A stretch of 64,000 nt of DNA from Chryseomicrobium sp. FSL W7-1435 (GCF_038595005.1 NZ_CP151997.1:1240001-1304000), one strand, 5' to 3'. Counted from the stretch's first letter, positions 45,707-55,524 are shown. Notes: generated from the sequence alone by a model not told the origin. Translations and numbers: made by a program.

Positions 45707-46255
45707 GTGACTGTGAACATAATCGAAGCAGCCCAACAAGGGGATTTAGCTGCTTATGAACAACTCATCCATACATATAAAGGAACAGTTGAACGCTTCG
45801 CCTTTCAATGCGGGGCAAACTATCAAGATGTTCCAGACATTTCTCAAGAAGTATTTATACGTCTTTATCGTTTTCTCGATCAATTTAATCGTGACCGATT
45901 CACCACTTGGCTCTATAAAGTCACGTTAAACACGACCCGAGACCATTATCGAAAAGAAACACAACACTCGAAAAAAGAACAACGACTACAACAAAACGAT
46001 ACACAATTTGCAAGTGACTCTGAAACGACATTTATGCAGTCTGAATCTGACCGAGAACTTCACATTCAGATTCAACAACTTGATGAAAAATACCGTGTTC
46101 CACTTGTCTTATTCTATTTCCAAGATTGTTCATATTCAGAAATAGCTACTATCTTATCTCTTTCATTAGGAACAGTCAAAATCCGGATTCATCGAGCCAA
46201 GGATTTATTACGAACTGCTTTTGAAGAACAGGAGGCGAAGCTCAGTGGAAACTAA
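45707..46255 (+). CDS. ECF RNA polymerase sigma factor
   Basis: A 182-residue sigma-70 family group IV factor. Region 2 includes YQDVPDISQEVFIRLYRFLDQF and RFTTWLYKVTLNTTRDHYRK; region 4 contains CSYSEIATILSLSLGTVKIR. The GTG at 45707 follows AAGGGGGG; the frame is open further upstream through the promoter. It overlaps the anti-sigma gene by 11 bases, so the two are coupled. Confidence 0.92.
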   Translation: MTVNIIEAAQQGDLAAYEQLIHTYKGTVERFAFQCGANYQDVPDISQEVFIRLYRFLDQFNRDRFTTWLYKVTLNTTRDHYRKETQHSKKEQRLQQNDTQFASDSETTFMQSESDRELHIQIQQLDEKYRVPLVLFYFQDCSYSEIATILSLSLGTVKIRIHRAKDLLRTAFEEQEAKLSGN

Positions 46256-47825
46256 TCAATTTGAAGAACGAATGAAGCGGCTTAAAAAAGGCTACGAAGA
46301 GATGGAAGAGAGAACAGATACAAAGAAAGTCATTTCTGCTTTAACAAATAAAGAACCTGAGCGATCAAAACGTCCGAAGAAAAACTGGATTGTCCCGCTG
46401 ATTACAGCAGCCGCAATCTTCACGCTGTTTTTATTCGCCATGAGTATGGTCAATTCACCGACGAACTCGGCTTCAGAAGAGGAAGAAAGAGAAGAGGTCT
46501 CAGAGAGTGGGCTTGATTTTGTCTACATCTCTCAAGAAATCGACCGTCAGTACGCAGAAATTCGTGAAGAAGCGCGTTTGAAGATGGGACTTGAAGATCA
46601 AGAGTTTAGTCAGATTCAGGCGGTTGTGAATGCAGATCAAAGTCGAAACTTTTATATGTCAAGTGAGGCTATTGAGTACCATAAAGAAAATGGTTTTAAC
46701 GAGAAGCAAATGATTAATTCCGCTATTGTCGATTTGAAAAGATCATTTGAAACTCCAAATGAGTTTTTAAAGCGGGAATCAGCCGACAGTAAAAATGTAA
46801 AAGCTTTTATCAGTAACTCAGACTATATTTTATACAGTTATATGTGGAAGCTGTTGGAATTTGAAAAAGTCAACTCTGGAACTGTTTTAGCAGATCTTCA
46901 AATTCCAGAAGAAGATATGAAATTATTCGAAGAGATTTTGCATCCTAAAGTTTTTCCGTTAGCAGAGTTCTATTCTTATGGGAAGCTCACAGAAGCTGGC
47001 GAGATGATTTTTCCAATCGACAAAACGGCTGAGACGTTAATTCGAGTAGAAGAGAGTATTAGTGAAGAGGATATTGCAATAAATGATCAATCTAGCCGTT
47101 TGGCAAATTTATTATTCTTAACTTTAAAAGGAACGTTTAGTGAAAACATAGAAGATCATAAAGCAGAATTGTTTGAGGATGGGTTTATTAAGTTAGAAGT
47201 TCAAAAACAGTGGGAGATACTAGCTGCTCAACCAAATACAACAGTTTTACATGTTGTATTTTCGCCTATTGTCAAAGAAATGCATGAGAGCGGGTGGACT
47301 TCGTCTAAAACTTGGGAGGCTTTCACCTATGCAGATGCGCAAAAGTTTGTATTAGAAATGGACCGTGCCAAGTACAAAACTGCTCAATTCATCGGGGAAC
47401 CTGTTGTTGTAGATGCTGAATTTGAACAGAAGATTCATAGCTACTTTAAGGAGTTCGCATTAGTTCCGGACGGGGATAAGTATAAATCGTTGTCGTCTGA
47501 AGAGATTGTAGGGCTCTATTATTACTATCATCACATGGATGAAAAAGAATTGCGGCATGAGATGTATGTTTCAGGGGACAAGTATATGCTAGTTTCATTA
47601 GAGGAGTATCAAAATTGGCCATCCGAACAGATTTCCAATCTGTCTTCATTCATGAAAACACTCACGTTTGTAGATAGAGGTACAAACGAGTTTGGCGAAC
47701 ATACAGGACTTGTAGAAATCGAATTAACGGAAGGTGCCATGAATAGCTATTACACACCAACGCTCACATTCCAATTGATCAAAACCGAAGACGGCTGGAA
47801 AATTCCATTCATGCCTACACAATAA
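46245..47825 (+). CDS. Membrane-anchored anti-sigma factor with large extracytoplasmic domain
   Basis: A 526-residue protein with a cytoplasmic N-terminus of about 48 residues, one membrane segment (about 48-65, WIVPLITAAAIFTLFLFAMS) and about 455 residues outside. Position directly after, and overlapping, an ECF sigma gene is the main evidence for an anti-sigma role. I recognise no zinc-binding ZAS motif (HxxxCxxC absent), so sigma binding would be by another N-terminal helix. The GTG start follows AGGAGG. The outer domain, Glu-rich and unrecognised, is unusually large and may sense a ligand or wall stress. Confidence 0.72.
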   Translation: METNQFEERMKRLKKGYEEMEERTDTKKVISALTNKEPERSKRPKKNWIVPLITAAAIFTLFLFAMSMVNSPTNSASEEEEREEVSESGLDFVYISQEIDRQYAEIREEARLKMGLEDQEFSQIQAVVNADQSRNFYMSSEAIEYHKENGFNEKQMINSAIVDLKRSFETPNEFLKRESADSKNVKAFISNSDYILYSYMWKLLEFEKVNSGTVLADLQIPEEDMKLFEEILHPKVFPLAEFYSYGKLTEAGEMIFPIDKTAETLIRVEESISEEDIAINDQSSRLANLLFLTLKGTFSENIEDHKAELFEDGFIKLEVQKQWEILAAQPNTTVLHVVFSPIVKEMHESGWTSSKTWEAFTYADAQKFVLEMDRAKYKTAQFIGEPVVVDAEFEQKIHSYFKEFALVPDGDKYKSLSSEEIVGLYYYYHHMDEKELRHEMYVSGDKYMLVSLEEYQNWPSEQISNLSSFMKTLTFVDRGTNEFGEHTGLVEIELTEGAMNSYYTPTLTFQLIKTEDGWKIPFMPTQ

Positions 47826-47915
47826 TGTTCAGAATAATGAATAAGTCTTCATTTTATGCTATACTGAAGGTGGCCGTAGAGGCGATTTCTTTAAAACTAG
47901 AATGGAGCAATCCTT

Positions 47916-48287
47916 ATGAAAAATTACAAAGTGGGAGATGTTGTAACGGGTATTGTCACAGGTATTCAACCATATGGGGCTTTTGTTAGTCTGTCAGATG
48001 ACACGCAAGGACTTATCCACATTTCTGAAATTACGTACGGATATGTCCGCGATATCAATGACTTTTTACAAGTTGGGCAAGCCGTGAAAGTAAAGGTGCT
48101 TGAGATTGATAAGAAAGAAAGCAAGATTAGCTTATCGCTACGTGCGCTCCAAGATCTGCCGTTTTATCACAAACGTGATGAAAAGGGGCGGATTCCCTTG
48201 CAGGAACGAATCGATGAGCAAGATGCTGGCGGGTTCGACACATTGAAAAGCAAGCTAGATGGCTGGATTCGCAAATCACTCAAGTAA
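47916..48287 (+). CDS. yugI: YugI, S1-domain RNA-binding protein (general stress protein 13)
   Basis: A 123-residue protein. The S1 domain fills residues 5-74 (GDVVTGIVTGIQPYGAFVSL, QGLIHISEI, VKVKVLEIDKKESKISLSLR). A basic/acidic tail follows. It is homologous to B. subtilis YugI, a ribosome-associated stress protein. TGGAGC lies upstream of the ATG, with TATACT 50 bases upstream as a probable -10 box. Confidence 0.92.
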   Translation: MKNYKVGDVVTGIVTGIQPYGAFVSLSDDTQGLIHISEITYGYVRDINDFLQVGQAVKVKVLEIDKKESKISLSLRALQDLPFYHKRDEKGRIPLQERIDEQDAGGFDTLKSKLDGWIRKSLK

Positions 48288-48296
48288 AAAAATAAG

Positions 48297-48336
48297 AAAA
48301 GGGAGTTTCTCGTAATTTGAGAAACTCCCTTTTGTT
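48297..48336 (+). terminator. Terminator of yugI
   Basis: Perfect stem GGGAGTTTCTC / GAGAAACTCCC with loop GTAATTT, followed by TTTTGTTT. Confidence 0.92.
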
Positions 48337-48348
48337 TATTGTGACCCT

Positions 48349-48483
48349 GTAATTAGTTTCCATAATTCGGTCAATGTCGTAATGGGAACCGCTAATGTCA
48401 TAATCGAGCAAGTTAATGTCCTAATGCAAGCCGCTAACGTCACAATTAACCGAGTTAACGTAATAATCAACGTAGTAGTGCAC
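48349..48483. repeat. 21-bp degenerate tandem repeat, about 6 copies
   Basis: The pattern G(T/C)(T/C)AA(T/C)GT(C/A).TAAT recurs with an exact 21-base spacing at 48370, 48391, 48412, 48433 and 48454, with weaker units at 48349 and 48475. It is non-coding and lies between the yugI terminator and the dispersed repeat. Confidence 0.75.
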
Positions 48484-48519
48484 TAAAGTTAGCGACATTT
48501 CCACATCTGAAACTAAAGT

Positions 48520-48682
48520 TGAGTGAAATGGAGGGGTTGACTCCAGTGGGATCAAAGTCTGCCGTGAGATCCCGCAGGAGCCTGCGACGAGGAAGCTCAC
48601 GCAGCGCCCACGGAAAGTATCCCCGCAGTGGAACTCAACGTCTTACAGCGCAAAATTTCTGACCAGTCGGCTCCACATCTAA
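48520..48682. repeat. Dispersed repeat element, copy 3
   Basis: GGGGTTGACTCCAGTGGGAT, CCCGCAGGAGCCTGCGACG, CTCACGCAGCGCCCACGGAA and GTGGAACTCAACG follow the order of copy 1. The element ends in CTCCACATCTAA, the same 12 bases that end every 125-bp unit at 40 kb. This end supplies the stop codon of the convergent regulator gene. Confidence 0.78.
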
Positions 48683-49995
48683 TTCCGTGCATTCCGCAAC
48701 TTCCGCAACCTGTACTGCAGATTCTGCCTGCTCATCCCAAGCGCCTCCGCTGCTTTCGTAATATTCCCTTCAAACTTCTCTACCGCTTTCTGCAGATAAT
48801 ACGTCTCCGCTTCCCGTAAATACTGATCAAGTGGCATTAAGTCTTTTTCGGATGTCAGCAGAAAATCTGAAGCGGTTACTTGCGATTTGTCTTGAACCGC
48901 TAACTTATAGCGAAACTGCACAGGTAGCAGGTCCTCTGTAAGGGTGGATTCCATCGTAAGCATAGTACACGTTTCATCTAACAATAACTCAAGCTCTTTT
49001 AAATTCCCTGGCCAATCATAGCTCAGCAATAACTCCTGTACCTTACTATCAATCGTGACCTTGCTTTGCCCGTGGCGATCTTCTAAACGGCGTAGGTAAT
49101 CTTCCACAAATGGTACAATATCTTCTTTTCTTTCTCGCAGTGGGGGAACGGTAATGGTCATACTTGCAAAATAGTAGTACAGGTCGCGACTCAGTGACCG
49201 ACTGGCAACCAAATCAATTGGATCACTTCCTACACTTGCTATAAAGAGGTTATGTTTTCCGGTTGAAGTTTGTAGAATGTGAAGCAACTCTTTTTGCAAC
49301 TCGAGTGAGAGTAAGTCGATTCGCTCACAAAAGATAGTAGAATTCGATACATTTTTCAATTCTTCCCGGAATTTATTGACGAGCAGAGGGTCAGAACTAT
49401 GACAGAACAGACTGATGAACTGATCATTCGAAGGCGTCAACTGGTGATGAATGCCTTCTGCAATCAAATCTTTACCTGTTCCTGCCTCTCCAATCAATAA
49501 CAGAGGCATCCGCACTTGAGCAGCACTTTTTGCTTTCGAAATCACGAGGCGCATTGTTTCGGACACGGCGGTTAAAGAACTTAAGGTAATGGGCTCATTG
49601 TACCGACGAAGTGGTTGATAGACGAGTCGCTCAAGAGCTGTAATATCGCGAGCAAACTCAATTGCACCAATGAGTTGTCCTTGTTCAAAAATGGGATACG
49701 TATCATTGATCGTCGTGATTTCTCGTCCCTTGTTATTCCAGTACGTCTGCTTTACACGATTAACCGGCTTTCCTGTTGATAATACATGTAATAATGTACT
49801 CTCTTCTTTTTCAAACTGGAATACTTCAAGTATCGACCGGTCTTCTACATCGGTAGAATGAAGTCCTTCAATTTTTCGCATTTGATCATTATAGAGAACC
49901 GTTTTGCCATTTTTATCTATTGCATGGACACCCACTCCAACTTGGTCGATGGCAAATCGGTAAAAAGGACCTAAATATTGGGGATTTTCATTCAT
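48679..49995 (-). CDS. PAS-AAA-Fis regulator of the roc genes, TyrR/RocR-like
   Basis: A 438-residue regulator. A PAS domain is at residues 8-110 (FAIDQVGVGVHAIDKNGKTV), then an AAA+ domain with Walker A LLIGEAGTGKDLIAEGIH, an arginine-finger region SRSLSRDLYYYFASM and PPLRERKEDI. A C-terminal Fis HTH follows (EGNITKAAEALGMSRQNLQY). The GAFTGA loop that contacts sigma-54 is missing and Walker B is degenerate (NSTIFCERID in place of GGTLFLDEI). It therefore probably acts on sigma-A promoters, like TyrR. It is divergent from rocA. ATG at 49995 follows AGGAAGTG; GTG at 50004 is an alternative. Confidence 0.85.
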   Translation of the reverse strand: MNENPQYLGPFYRFAIDQVGVGVHAIDKNGKTVLYNDQMRKIEGLHSTDVEDRSILEVFQFEKEESTLLHVLSTGKPVNRVKQTYWNNKGREITTINDTYPIFEQGQLIGAIEFARDITALERLVYQPLRRYNEPITLSSLTAVSETMRLVISKAKSAAQVRMPLLLIGEAGTGKDLIAEGIHHQLTPSNDQFISLFCHSSDPLLVNKFREELKNVSNSTIFCERIDLLSLELQKELLHILQTSTGKHNLFIASVGSDPIDLVASRSLSRDLYYYFASMTITVPPLRERKEDIVPFVEDYLRRLEDRHGQSKVTIDSKVQELLLSYDWPGNLKELELLLDETCTMLTMESTLTEDLLPVQFRYKLAVQDKSQVTASDFLLTSEKDLMPLDQYLREAETYYLQKAVEKFEGNITKAAEALGMSRQNLQYRLRKLRNARN

Positions 49996-50040
49996 GATGG
50001 TCACTTCCTAAAAAAATTTGAGGAAAATACGATATATCAC

Positions 50041-50111
50041 TTGAAAAACGCAACAATCTTTTGCATTATTATATATGTAAATGAAAACAAAGTGCAAATA
50101 ATTTTTGCACT
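50041..50111. promoter_or_regulatory. Divergent control region: rocA promoter, regulator promoter and an inverted-repeat operator
   Basis: Plus strand: TTGAAA, 17 bases and CATTAT (50041-50069) for rocA. Minus strand: TTGCAC (50092-50097), 18 bases and a consensus TATAAT (50068-50073) for the regulator. The perfect inverted repeat AGTGCAAA-N5-TTTGCACT at 50091-50111 overlaps the regulator's own -35 box and lies just inside the rocA transcript. No TGGCAC-N5-TTGC sigma-54 promoter is present. Confidence 0.6.
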
Positions 50112-50139
50112 AAACTAATAAAGGGAGGATGTTTCTCGC

Positions 50140-51684
50140 ATGATTCCATACAAACACGAAGCATTCACAGATTTCTCATTAGAAGAGAACCAACGCAAAA
50201 TTAAAGAAGGTATTCAAACTGTTGAAGGATATATGGGTGAAGAGTATCCATTAATCGTAGGCGGGGAGCGTATCACAACTGAAGATAAAATCGTTTCTTA
50301 CAACCCAGCTAATAAAACTGAAGCTGTAGGTAGCGTATCAAAAGCAACTCGTGACATCGCTGAAAAAGCTATGAACATTGCGGATGAAACTTTCAAAACA
50401 TGGAGTAAGGTAAAGCCTGAAACTCGTGCCGATGTTCTTTTCAAAGCAGCAGCAATCATGCGTCGTCGTAAATTCGAATTTTCTGGTCTTCTTGTAAAAG
50501 AAGCAGGTAAAACTTGGCTTGAAGCAGACGTAGAAGCAGCAGAAGCAATCGACTTCCTAGAATACTACGGTCGTCAAATGCTGAAATTGAAAGAGGGTTA
50601 CCCAGTAGAATCACGTCCAGGTGAGTACAACCAATTCAACTACATTCCACTAGGTGTAGCAGTAGTTATCTCTCCTTGGAACTTCCCATTTGCAATCATG
50701 GCCGGTACAGCAGTAGCAGCAATGGTAGCAGGGAACACAGTTCTATTAAAGCCAGCTTCAACTACGCCAATTGTTTCTTATAAATTTGTAGAAGTACTTG
50801 AGCAAGCAGGTATGCCAGCAGGAGTTGTTAACTTCATCCCAGGTTCTGGTGCTGAAATTGGTGACTACCTAGTTGAACACCCACGCACTCGTATGATCAG
50901 CTTCACAGGTTCACGTGATGTAGGTCTTGGAATCGTTGAAAAATCAGCAAAACTTTCTCCAGGTCAAATCTGGATCAAACGCACAATCCTTGAGATGGGC
51001 GGAAAAGATACAATTGTTGTAGATAAAGAAGCAGACTTAGAATTAGCGGCAACATCTATCGTGAAATCAGCATTTGGTTTCAGCGGTCAGAAATGTTCAG
51101 CATGTTCACGTGCTGTAATTGTTGAAGATGTATACGATCAAGTCGTAGCTCGCGTAAAAGAGTTAACGGATGAATTAACTGTCGGTGTTCCAGATAACGA
51201 CGAGCACTTCATGGGTCCTGTTATCGATGGTTCAGCATTCAAAAAAATCATGGAATACGTTGAAATCGGTAAAGGTGAAGGCGAATTGTTAACAGGTGGT
51301 ACAGGTGACGATTCAAAAGGATTCTTCATTCAACCAACTATTTTCAAAGATGTTGATCCACAAGCGCGCTTAATGCAAGAAGAAATCTTTGGCCCAGTAC
51401 TTGCAATTGCTTCGGCAAAAGACTTTGATCACGCATTAGAAATCGCTAATAACACTGAATACGGTTTAACAGGTGCTGTTATCTCAACAAACCGTATGAA
51501 CATTGAAAAAGCTCGTGAAGAGTTCCACGTTGGAAACTTATACTTCAACCGTGGCTGTACGGGAGCAATCGTTGGTTACCAACCATTCGGTGGTTTCAAC
51601 ATGTCAGGTACAGATTCAAAAGCAGGTGGACCGGATTACATCCAGTTGCACATGCAAGCTAAAACAACTTCAGAAATGCTGTAA
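50140..51684 (+). CDS. rocA: RocA, 1-pyrroline-5-carboxylate dehydrogenase
   Basis: A 514-residue aldehyde dehydrogenase superfamily enzyme that oxidises P5C/glutamate semialdehyde to glutamate with NAD+. The catalytic Glu is in [11 protein letters not shown] and the catalytic Cys in [29 protein letters not shown] and the C-terminal [20 protein letters not shown] are typical of P5C dehydrogenases. AAAGGGAGG precedes the ATG. It is the entry to glutamate from proline and arginine. Confidence 0.95.
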   Translation: MIPYKHEAFTDFSLEENQRKIKEGIQTVEGYMGEEYPLIVGGERITTEDKIVSYNPANKTEAVGSVSKATRDIAEKAMNIADETFKTWSKVKPETRADVLFKAAAIMRRRKFEFSGLLVKEAGKTWLEADVEAAEAIDFLEYYGRQMLKLKEGYPVESRPGEYNQFNYIPLGVAVVISPWNFPFAIMAGTAVAAMVAGNTVLLKPASTTPIVSYKFVEVLEQAGMPAGVVNFIPGSGAEIGDYLVEHPRTRMISFTGSRDVGLGIVEKSAKLSPGQIWIKRTILEMGGKDTIVVDKEADLELAATSIVKSAFGFSGQKCSACSRAVIVEDVYDQVVARVKELTDELTVGVPDNDEHFMGPVIDGSAFKKIMEYVEIGKGEGELLTGGTGDDSKGFFIQPTIFKDVDPQARLMQEEIFGPVLAIASAKDFDHALEIANNTEYGLTGAVISTNRMNIEKAREEFHVGNLYFNRGCTGAIVGYQPFGGFNMSGTDSKAGGPDYIQLHMQAKTTSEML

Positions 51685-51691
51685 TCTCGTC

Positions 51692-51731
51692 AAAAGGGCA
51701 GGCCATCACCTTGGTGCGTCTGCCCTTTTGT
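51692..51731 (+). terminator. Terminator between rocA and rocD
   Basis: AAAAGGGCAG / CTGCCCTTTT with an inner stem-loop, followed by only a short T-run. It may allow partial read-through to rocD, for which I see no clear promoter. Confidence 0.7.
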
Positions 51732-51753
51732 ACATAGATAAGGAGGAACAATG

Positions 51754-52944
51754 ATGTCAAAAACAACTGCAGTTATCGAACAAACTGAAAAATTTGGTGC
51801 TAATAACTACCATCCACTACCAATCGTCATCTCAGAAGCACAAGGGGTATGGGTAACTGATCCAGAAGGTAACAAGTTCATGGATATGCTTTCGGCTTAC
51901 TCTGCTGTTAATCAAGGACACCGTCACCCACGAATTATACAAGCTTTAAAAGACCAAGCTGACCGAGTTACGCTAACATCACGAGCATTCCATAACGATC
52001 AATTAGGTCCTTGGTATGAGCTGATTACTAAATTATCTGGAAAAGAAATGGCTCTTCCGATGAACACAGGTGCTGAAGCTGTCGAGACAGCATTTAAAGC
52101 AGCACGTCGTTGGGCTTATGATGTAAAAAGTGTAGCTGAAGATCAAGCAGAAATTATCGCTTGTGAAGGCAACTTCCACGGTCGTACGATGACTGCTGTA
52201 TCTCTTTCTTCAGATCCAGAATACAAGCGTGGATTTGGGCCGATGCTGCCTGGGATCAAGTTGATTCCTTATGGTGATTTGGATGCATTAAGAGCTGCTA
52301 TCACTCCAAATACAGCTGCTTTTATGATGGAACCAATCCAAGGAGAAGCAGGTATTGTCATTCCACCAGCCGGTTTCATGAAAGCTGCAAAAGAATTATG
52401 TGAAGAGCACAATGTATTATTCATTGCTGACGAAATTCAAGCAGGTCTTGCTCGTACGGGTCGTATGTTTGCTTCTGAATGGGAAGGCGTTCACCCGGAT
52501 ATGTACATTTTAGGAAAAGCTTTAGGCGGTGGCGTATTCCCAATCTCTTGCGTCGTTGCGGATCGTGATATTCTTGGTGTATTCAACCCAGGTTCACACG
52601 GATCAACATTTGGTGGAAATCCATTAGCGTGTGCAGTGTCAATTGCTTCATTAGAAGTTTTGATTGACGAAGACCTTGCTAAGAAATCAGAAGAACTAGG
52701 GAATTACTTCAAAGAAGAACTTCAAAAATTAGATCATTCTTCTATTAAAGAAGTTCGTGGCCGTGGATTATTTATCGGTCTTGAGTTAAACGAAGCAGCT
52801 CGTCCATATTGCGAGCAGTTGAAAGAGCTTGGCTTACTTTGTAAAGAAACACACGACACAGTGATTAGATTTGCTCCACCACTTGTCATTACTAAAGAAG
52901 AATTAGACTGGGCATTAGAGCGCATAAAAAAAGTTTTTGCATAA
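51754..52944 (+). CDS. rocD: RocD, ornithine aminotransferase
   Basis: A 396-residue class III PLP aminotransferase that converts ornithine to glutamate semialdehyde. It follows B. subtilis RocD closely: [40 protein letters not shown] and the PLP lysine in [17 protein letters not shown]. Of the two adjacent ATG codons, 51754 is better spaced from AGGAGG than 51751. Its product is the substrate of RocA, upstream. Confidence 0.95.
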   Translation: MSKTTAVIEQTEKFGANNYHPLPIVISEAQGVWVTDPEGNKFMDMLSAYSAVNQGHRHPRIIQALKDQADRVTLTSRAFHNDQLGPWYELITKLSGKEMALPMNTGAEAVETAFKAARRWAYDVKSVAEDQAEIIACEGNFHGRTMTAVSLSSDPEYKRGFGPMLPGIKLIPYGDLDALRAAITPNTAAFMMEPIQGEAGIVIPPAGFMKAAKELCEEHNVLFIADEIQAGLARTGRMFASEWEGVHPDMYILGKALGGGVFPISCVVADRDILGVFNPGSHGSTFGGNPLACAVSIASLEVLIDEDLAKKSEELGNYFKEELQKLDHSSIKEVRGRGLFIGLELNEAARPYCEQLKELGLLCKETHDTVIRFAPPLVITKEELDWALERIKKVFA

Positions 52945-53014
52945 CAAATTCCAATTGACTATGGTACAATGAATCTGAATTCTACTATTACTATTAAAGA
53001 GGCGAATTGATAAA

Positions 53015-54259
53015 ATGGCTGAAAATTTAAACCTGTTTACATCGACACAGGCAGTTGTTCAAGAGGCACTAGACAAACTGGGCTACGATCAAGCAATGTA
53101 CGAACTTTTAAAAGAACCTTTACGTATGCTTACAGTGCGTATCCCTGTCCGTATGGACGATAACACTGTAAAAGTATTTACAGGATACCGCGCTCAGCAT
53201 AATGATGCGGTTGGACCAACTAAAGGTGGCGTACGTTTCCACCCTGGTGTTACAGATGAAGAAGTAAAAGCCCTTTCTATGTGGATGACATTAAAATGTG
53301 GTATCGTCGATCTTCCATACGGTGGAGGTAAAGGTGGCGTCACATGTGATCCACGTGAGATGTCAATGGGAGAACTAGAACGTTTAAGTCGTGGGTACGT
53401 TCGTGCAGTCAGTCAAATTGTTGGACCGACTAAAGATATTCCTGCTCCAGACGTATTTACAAATGCACAAATCATGGCGTGGATGATGGATGAGTACAGC
53501 CGAATCGATGAATTCAACTCACCTGGATTTATCACTGGGAAGCCACTTGTTCTTGGAGGCTCTCAAGGTCGCGACCGTGCAACTGCACAAGGAGTTACTA
53601 TTTGTATCAATGAAGCGGCTAAAAAAGTCGGCATTGATATGACAGGTGCTCGTGTTGTCATTCAAGGTTTCGGTAACGCCGGCAGTTTCCTTGCAAAATT
53701 CTTGAGTGATCAAGGAGCAAAAGTAATTGGTATTTCAGATGCATACGGTGCTCTACATGACCCTAATGGATTAGATATCGACTATCTACTGGACCGTCGT
53801 GATTCTTTCGGAACCGTTACAACGCTATTTGAAAACACGATTTCAAACCAAGAATTACTAGAATTAGATTGTGACATCCTAGTGCCAGCTGCTATTGAGA
53901 ACCAAATCACAGCTGACAATGCACATAATGTCAAAGCAACAATTGTAGTAGAGGCAGCGAATGGTCCTACAACAACTGAAGCAACTAAAATTCTTCATGA
54001 TCGTGGTATTTTATTAGTTCCAGACGTATTAGCTTCCGCTGGTGGAGTGACAGTATCTTACTTCGAATGGGTACAGAATAATCAAGGTTATTACTGGACT
54101 GAAGAAGAAGTAAGTGAAAAGCTTCATAAAAAGATGGTAGTTGCGTTTGAGAACATCTACAACGTAGCTTCTACACGCAATATCAATATGCGTTTAGCTG
54201 CTTATATGGTTGGTGTACGTCGAACAGCAGAAGCATCTCGCTTCCGTGGTTGGGTTTAA
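53015..54259 (+). CDS. NAD-dependent glutamate dehydrogenase (RocG/GudB-type)
   Basis: A 414-residue Glu/Leu/Phe/Val dehydrogenase. The dimerisation and active-site part contains KGGVRFHPGVTDEEVKALS and the catalytic Lys in VDLPYGGGKGGV; the Rossmann part contains VVIQGFGNAGSFLAKFL. It converts glutamate to 2-oxoglutarate, the last step of the roc pathway. The insert that inactivates B. subtilis GudB(CR) cannot be judged by eye. Clustering with rocA and rocD favours a catabolic RocG role. GAGGCGAATTGATAAA precedes the ATG. Confidence 0.93.
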   Translation: MAENLNLFTSTQAVVQEALDKLGYDQAMYELLKEPLRMLTVRIPVRMDDNTVKVFTGYRAQHNDAVGPTKGGVRFHPGVTDEEVKALSMWMTLKCGIVDLPYGGGKGGVTCDPREMSMGELERLSRGYVRAVSQIVGPTKDIPAPDVFTNAQIMAWMMDEYSRIDEFNSPGFITGKPLVLGGSQGRDRATAQGVTICINEAAKKVGIDMTGARVVIQGFGNAGSFLAKFLSDQGAKVIGISDAYGALHDPNGLDIDYLLDRRDSFGTVTTLFENTISNQELLELDCDILVPAAIENQITADNAHNVKATIVVEAANGPTTTEATKILHDRGILLVPDVLASAGGVTVSYFEWVQNNQGYYWTEEEVSEKLHKKMVVAFENIYNVASTRNINMRLAAYMVGVRRTAEASRFRGWV

Positions 54260-54265
54260 TCACCC

Positions 54266-54292
54266 AAAGCTCCCTTTAGTGGGAGCTTTTTT
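54266..54292 (+). terminator. Terminator of the glutamate dehydrogenase gene
   Basis: AAAGCTCCC / GGGAGCTTTTTT with loop TTTAGT. Confidence 0.9.
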
Positions 54293-54303
54293 GATGCCAA
54301 GTA

Positions 54304-54333
54304 TTGGACCTTCCGTTAGCAGTCATGTAGGAT
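54304..54333 (+). promoter_or_regulatory. Candidate promoter of yugJ
   Basis: TTGGAC, an 18-base spacer and TAGGAT, 27 bases before the ATG. Confidence 0.4.
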
Positions 54334-54360
54334 AAAGTAGATAAAGAGAGGAGCGGTTGT

Positions 54361-55524
54361 ATGAATTCATTTAGTTTTTATAACCCTGTAAAATTAATTT
54401 TCGGTAAAGGTCAATTGTCTTCGCTTTCAAAAGAGTTAGCGCCATTCGGTAAAAAGATTCTTGTCGTTTACGGCGGGGGGAGTATCAAAAAGAGTGGTCT
54501 TTACGATAAAGTTATGGCCGAACTTTCAAACGGTGGCTTCGAAGTATTCGAACTTTCAGGAGTAGAGCCGAATCCACGCCTATCCACTGCCAAAAAAGGT
54601 ATCGAGATTTGTAAAGAAAACAATGTCGATGCAGTTCTTGCAGTAGGTGGGGGATCAGTCATCGATTGCTCTAAGTTAATTATTGCTGGAGCTAAATACG
54701 ATGGAGATGCTTGGGACTTTGTAACACGCAAGGCGCAACCTGAAGATGCTTTACCACTTGCTACTGTGCTGACATTAGCTGCAACTGGTTCAGAAATGAA
54801 TGCGGGCTCTGTTATCACGAACCAAGAAACGGAAGAGAAGTACGGATGGGGAAGTCCACTAAGTTTCCCTAAATTCTCGATTCTTGACCCAGAGTACACT
54901 TTTACAGTACCGGCCGATCAAACGGTTTACGGGATTGTGGATATGATGTCTCATATGTTCGAGCAATATTACAACAATGGAACAAATACTCCGGTCCAAG
55001 ATGAGATGATCGAAGGGGTGTTGCGAGCTGTTATTGCTACTGCACCGAAATTAATGGAAGACTTAACAAGCTACGAACACCGTGAGACGATTCTATTTGC
55101 AGGTACTCTTGGGTTGAACAATTTCTTACAGATGGGCTACAACGGTGACTGGGCAAGCCACAATATCGAGCATGCTGTTTCAGCAATCTATGATATTCCA
55201 CACGCAGGAGGCTTGGCGATCATCTTCCCTGAGTGGATGCGTCACAACGTTAAAGTGAATCCTGCCCGATTTGCACGTATGGCTGTCAAAGTCTTTGGTG
55301 TAAATCCTGATGGAAAATCGGATGAGCAAATTGCAAATGAAGGAATCGACCAACTGGTTGAGTTCTGGACATCAATTGGTGCACCTCAAAAATTAAGTGA
55401 TTATAAAATTGGAGATGACCGTATTGAAGACATGGTAGACAAGACACTTGTTTACGGTCCATTCGGTAACTTCAACAAACTTCAAGCTGAAGATGTTCGC
55501 AGCATTTTAAAAGCAGCTCTATAG
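54361..55524 (+). CDS. yugJ: Iron-containing alcohol dehydrogenase (YugJ/BdhA-type butanol dehydrogenase)
   Basis: A 387-residue group III alcohol dehydrogenase. NAD(P) motif [14 protein letters not shown], and metal-ligand region including [11 protein letters not shown] and the [21 protein letters not shown] segment. It reduces aldehydes such as butanal or reverses that reaction. AGGAGCGG precedes the ATG. In B. subtilis yugJ lies next to yugI; here the roc island and repeats separate the two. Confidence 0.92.
   Translation: MNSFSFYNPVKLIFGKGQLSSLSKELAPFGKKILVVYGGGSIKKSGLYDKVMAELSNGGFEVFELSGVEPNPRLSTAKKGIEICKENNVDAVLAVGGGSVIDCSKLIIAGAKYDGDAWDFVTRKAQPEDALPLATVLTLAATGSEMNAGSVITNQETEEKYGWGSPLSFPKFSILDPEYTFTVPADQTVYGIVDMMSHMFEQYYNNGTNTPVQDEMIEGVLRAVIATAPKLMEDLTSYEHRETILFAGTLGLNNFLQMGYNGDWASHNIEHAVSAIYDIPHAGGLAIIFPEWMRHNVKVNPARFARMAVKVFGVNPDGKSDEQIANEGIDQLVEFWTSIGAPQKLSDYKIGDDRIEDMVDKTLVYGPFGNFNKLQAEDVRSILKAAL

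Noticed and set aside
50041-50070. Sigma-54 promoter upstream of rocA
   Set aside because: A TTGCA is present but no GG at the -24 position, and the regulator lacks the GAFTGA loop.
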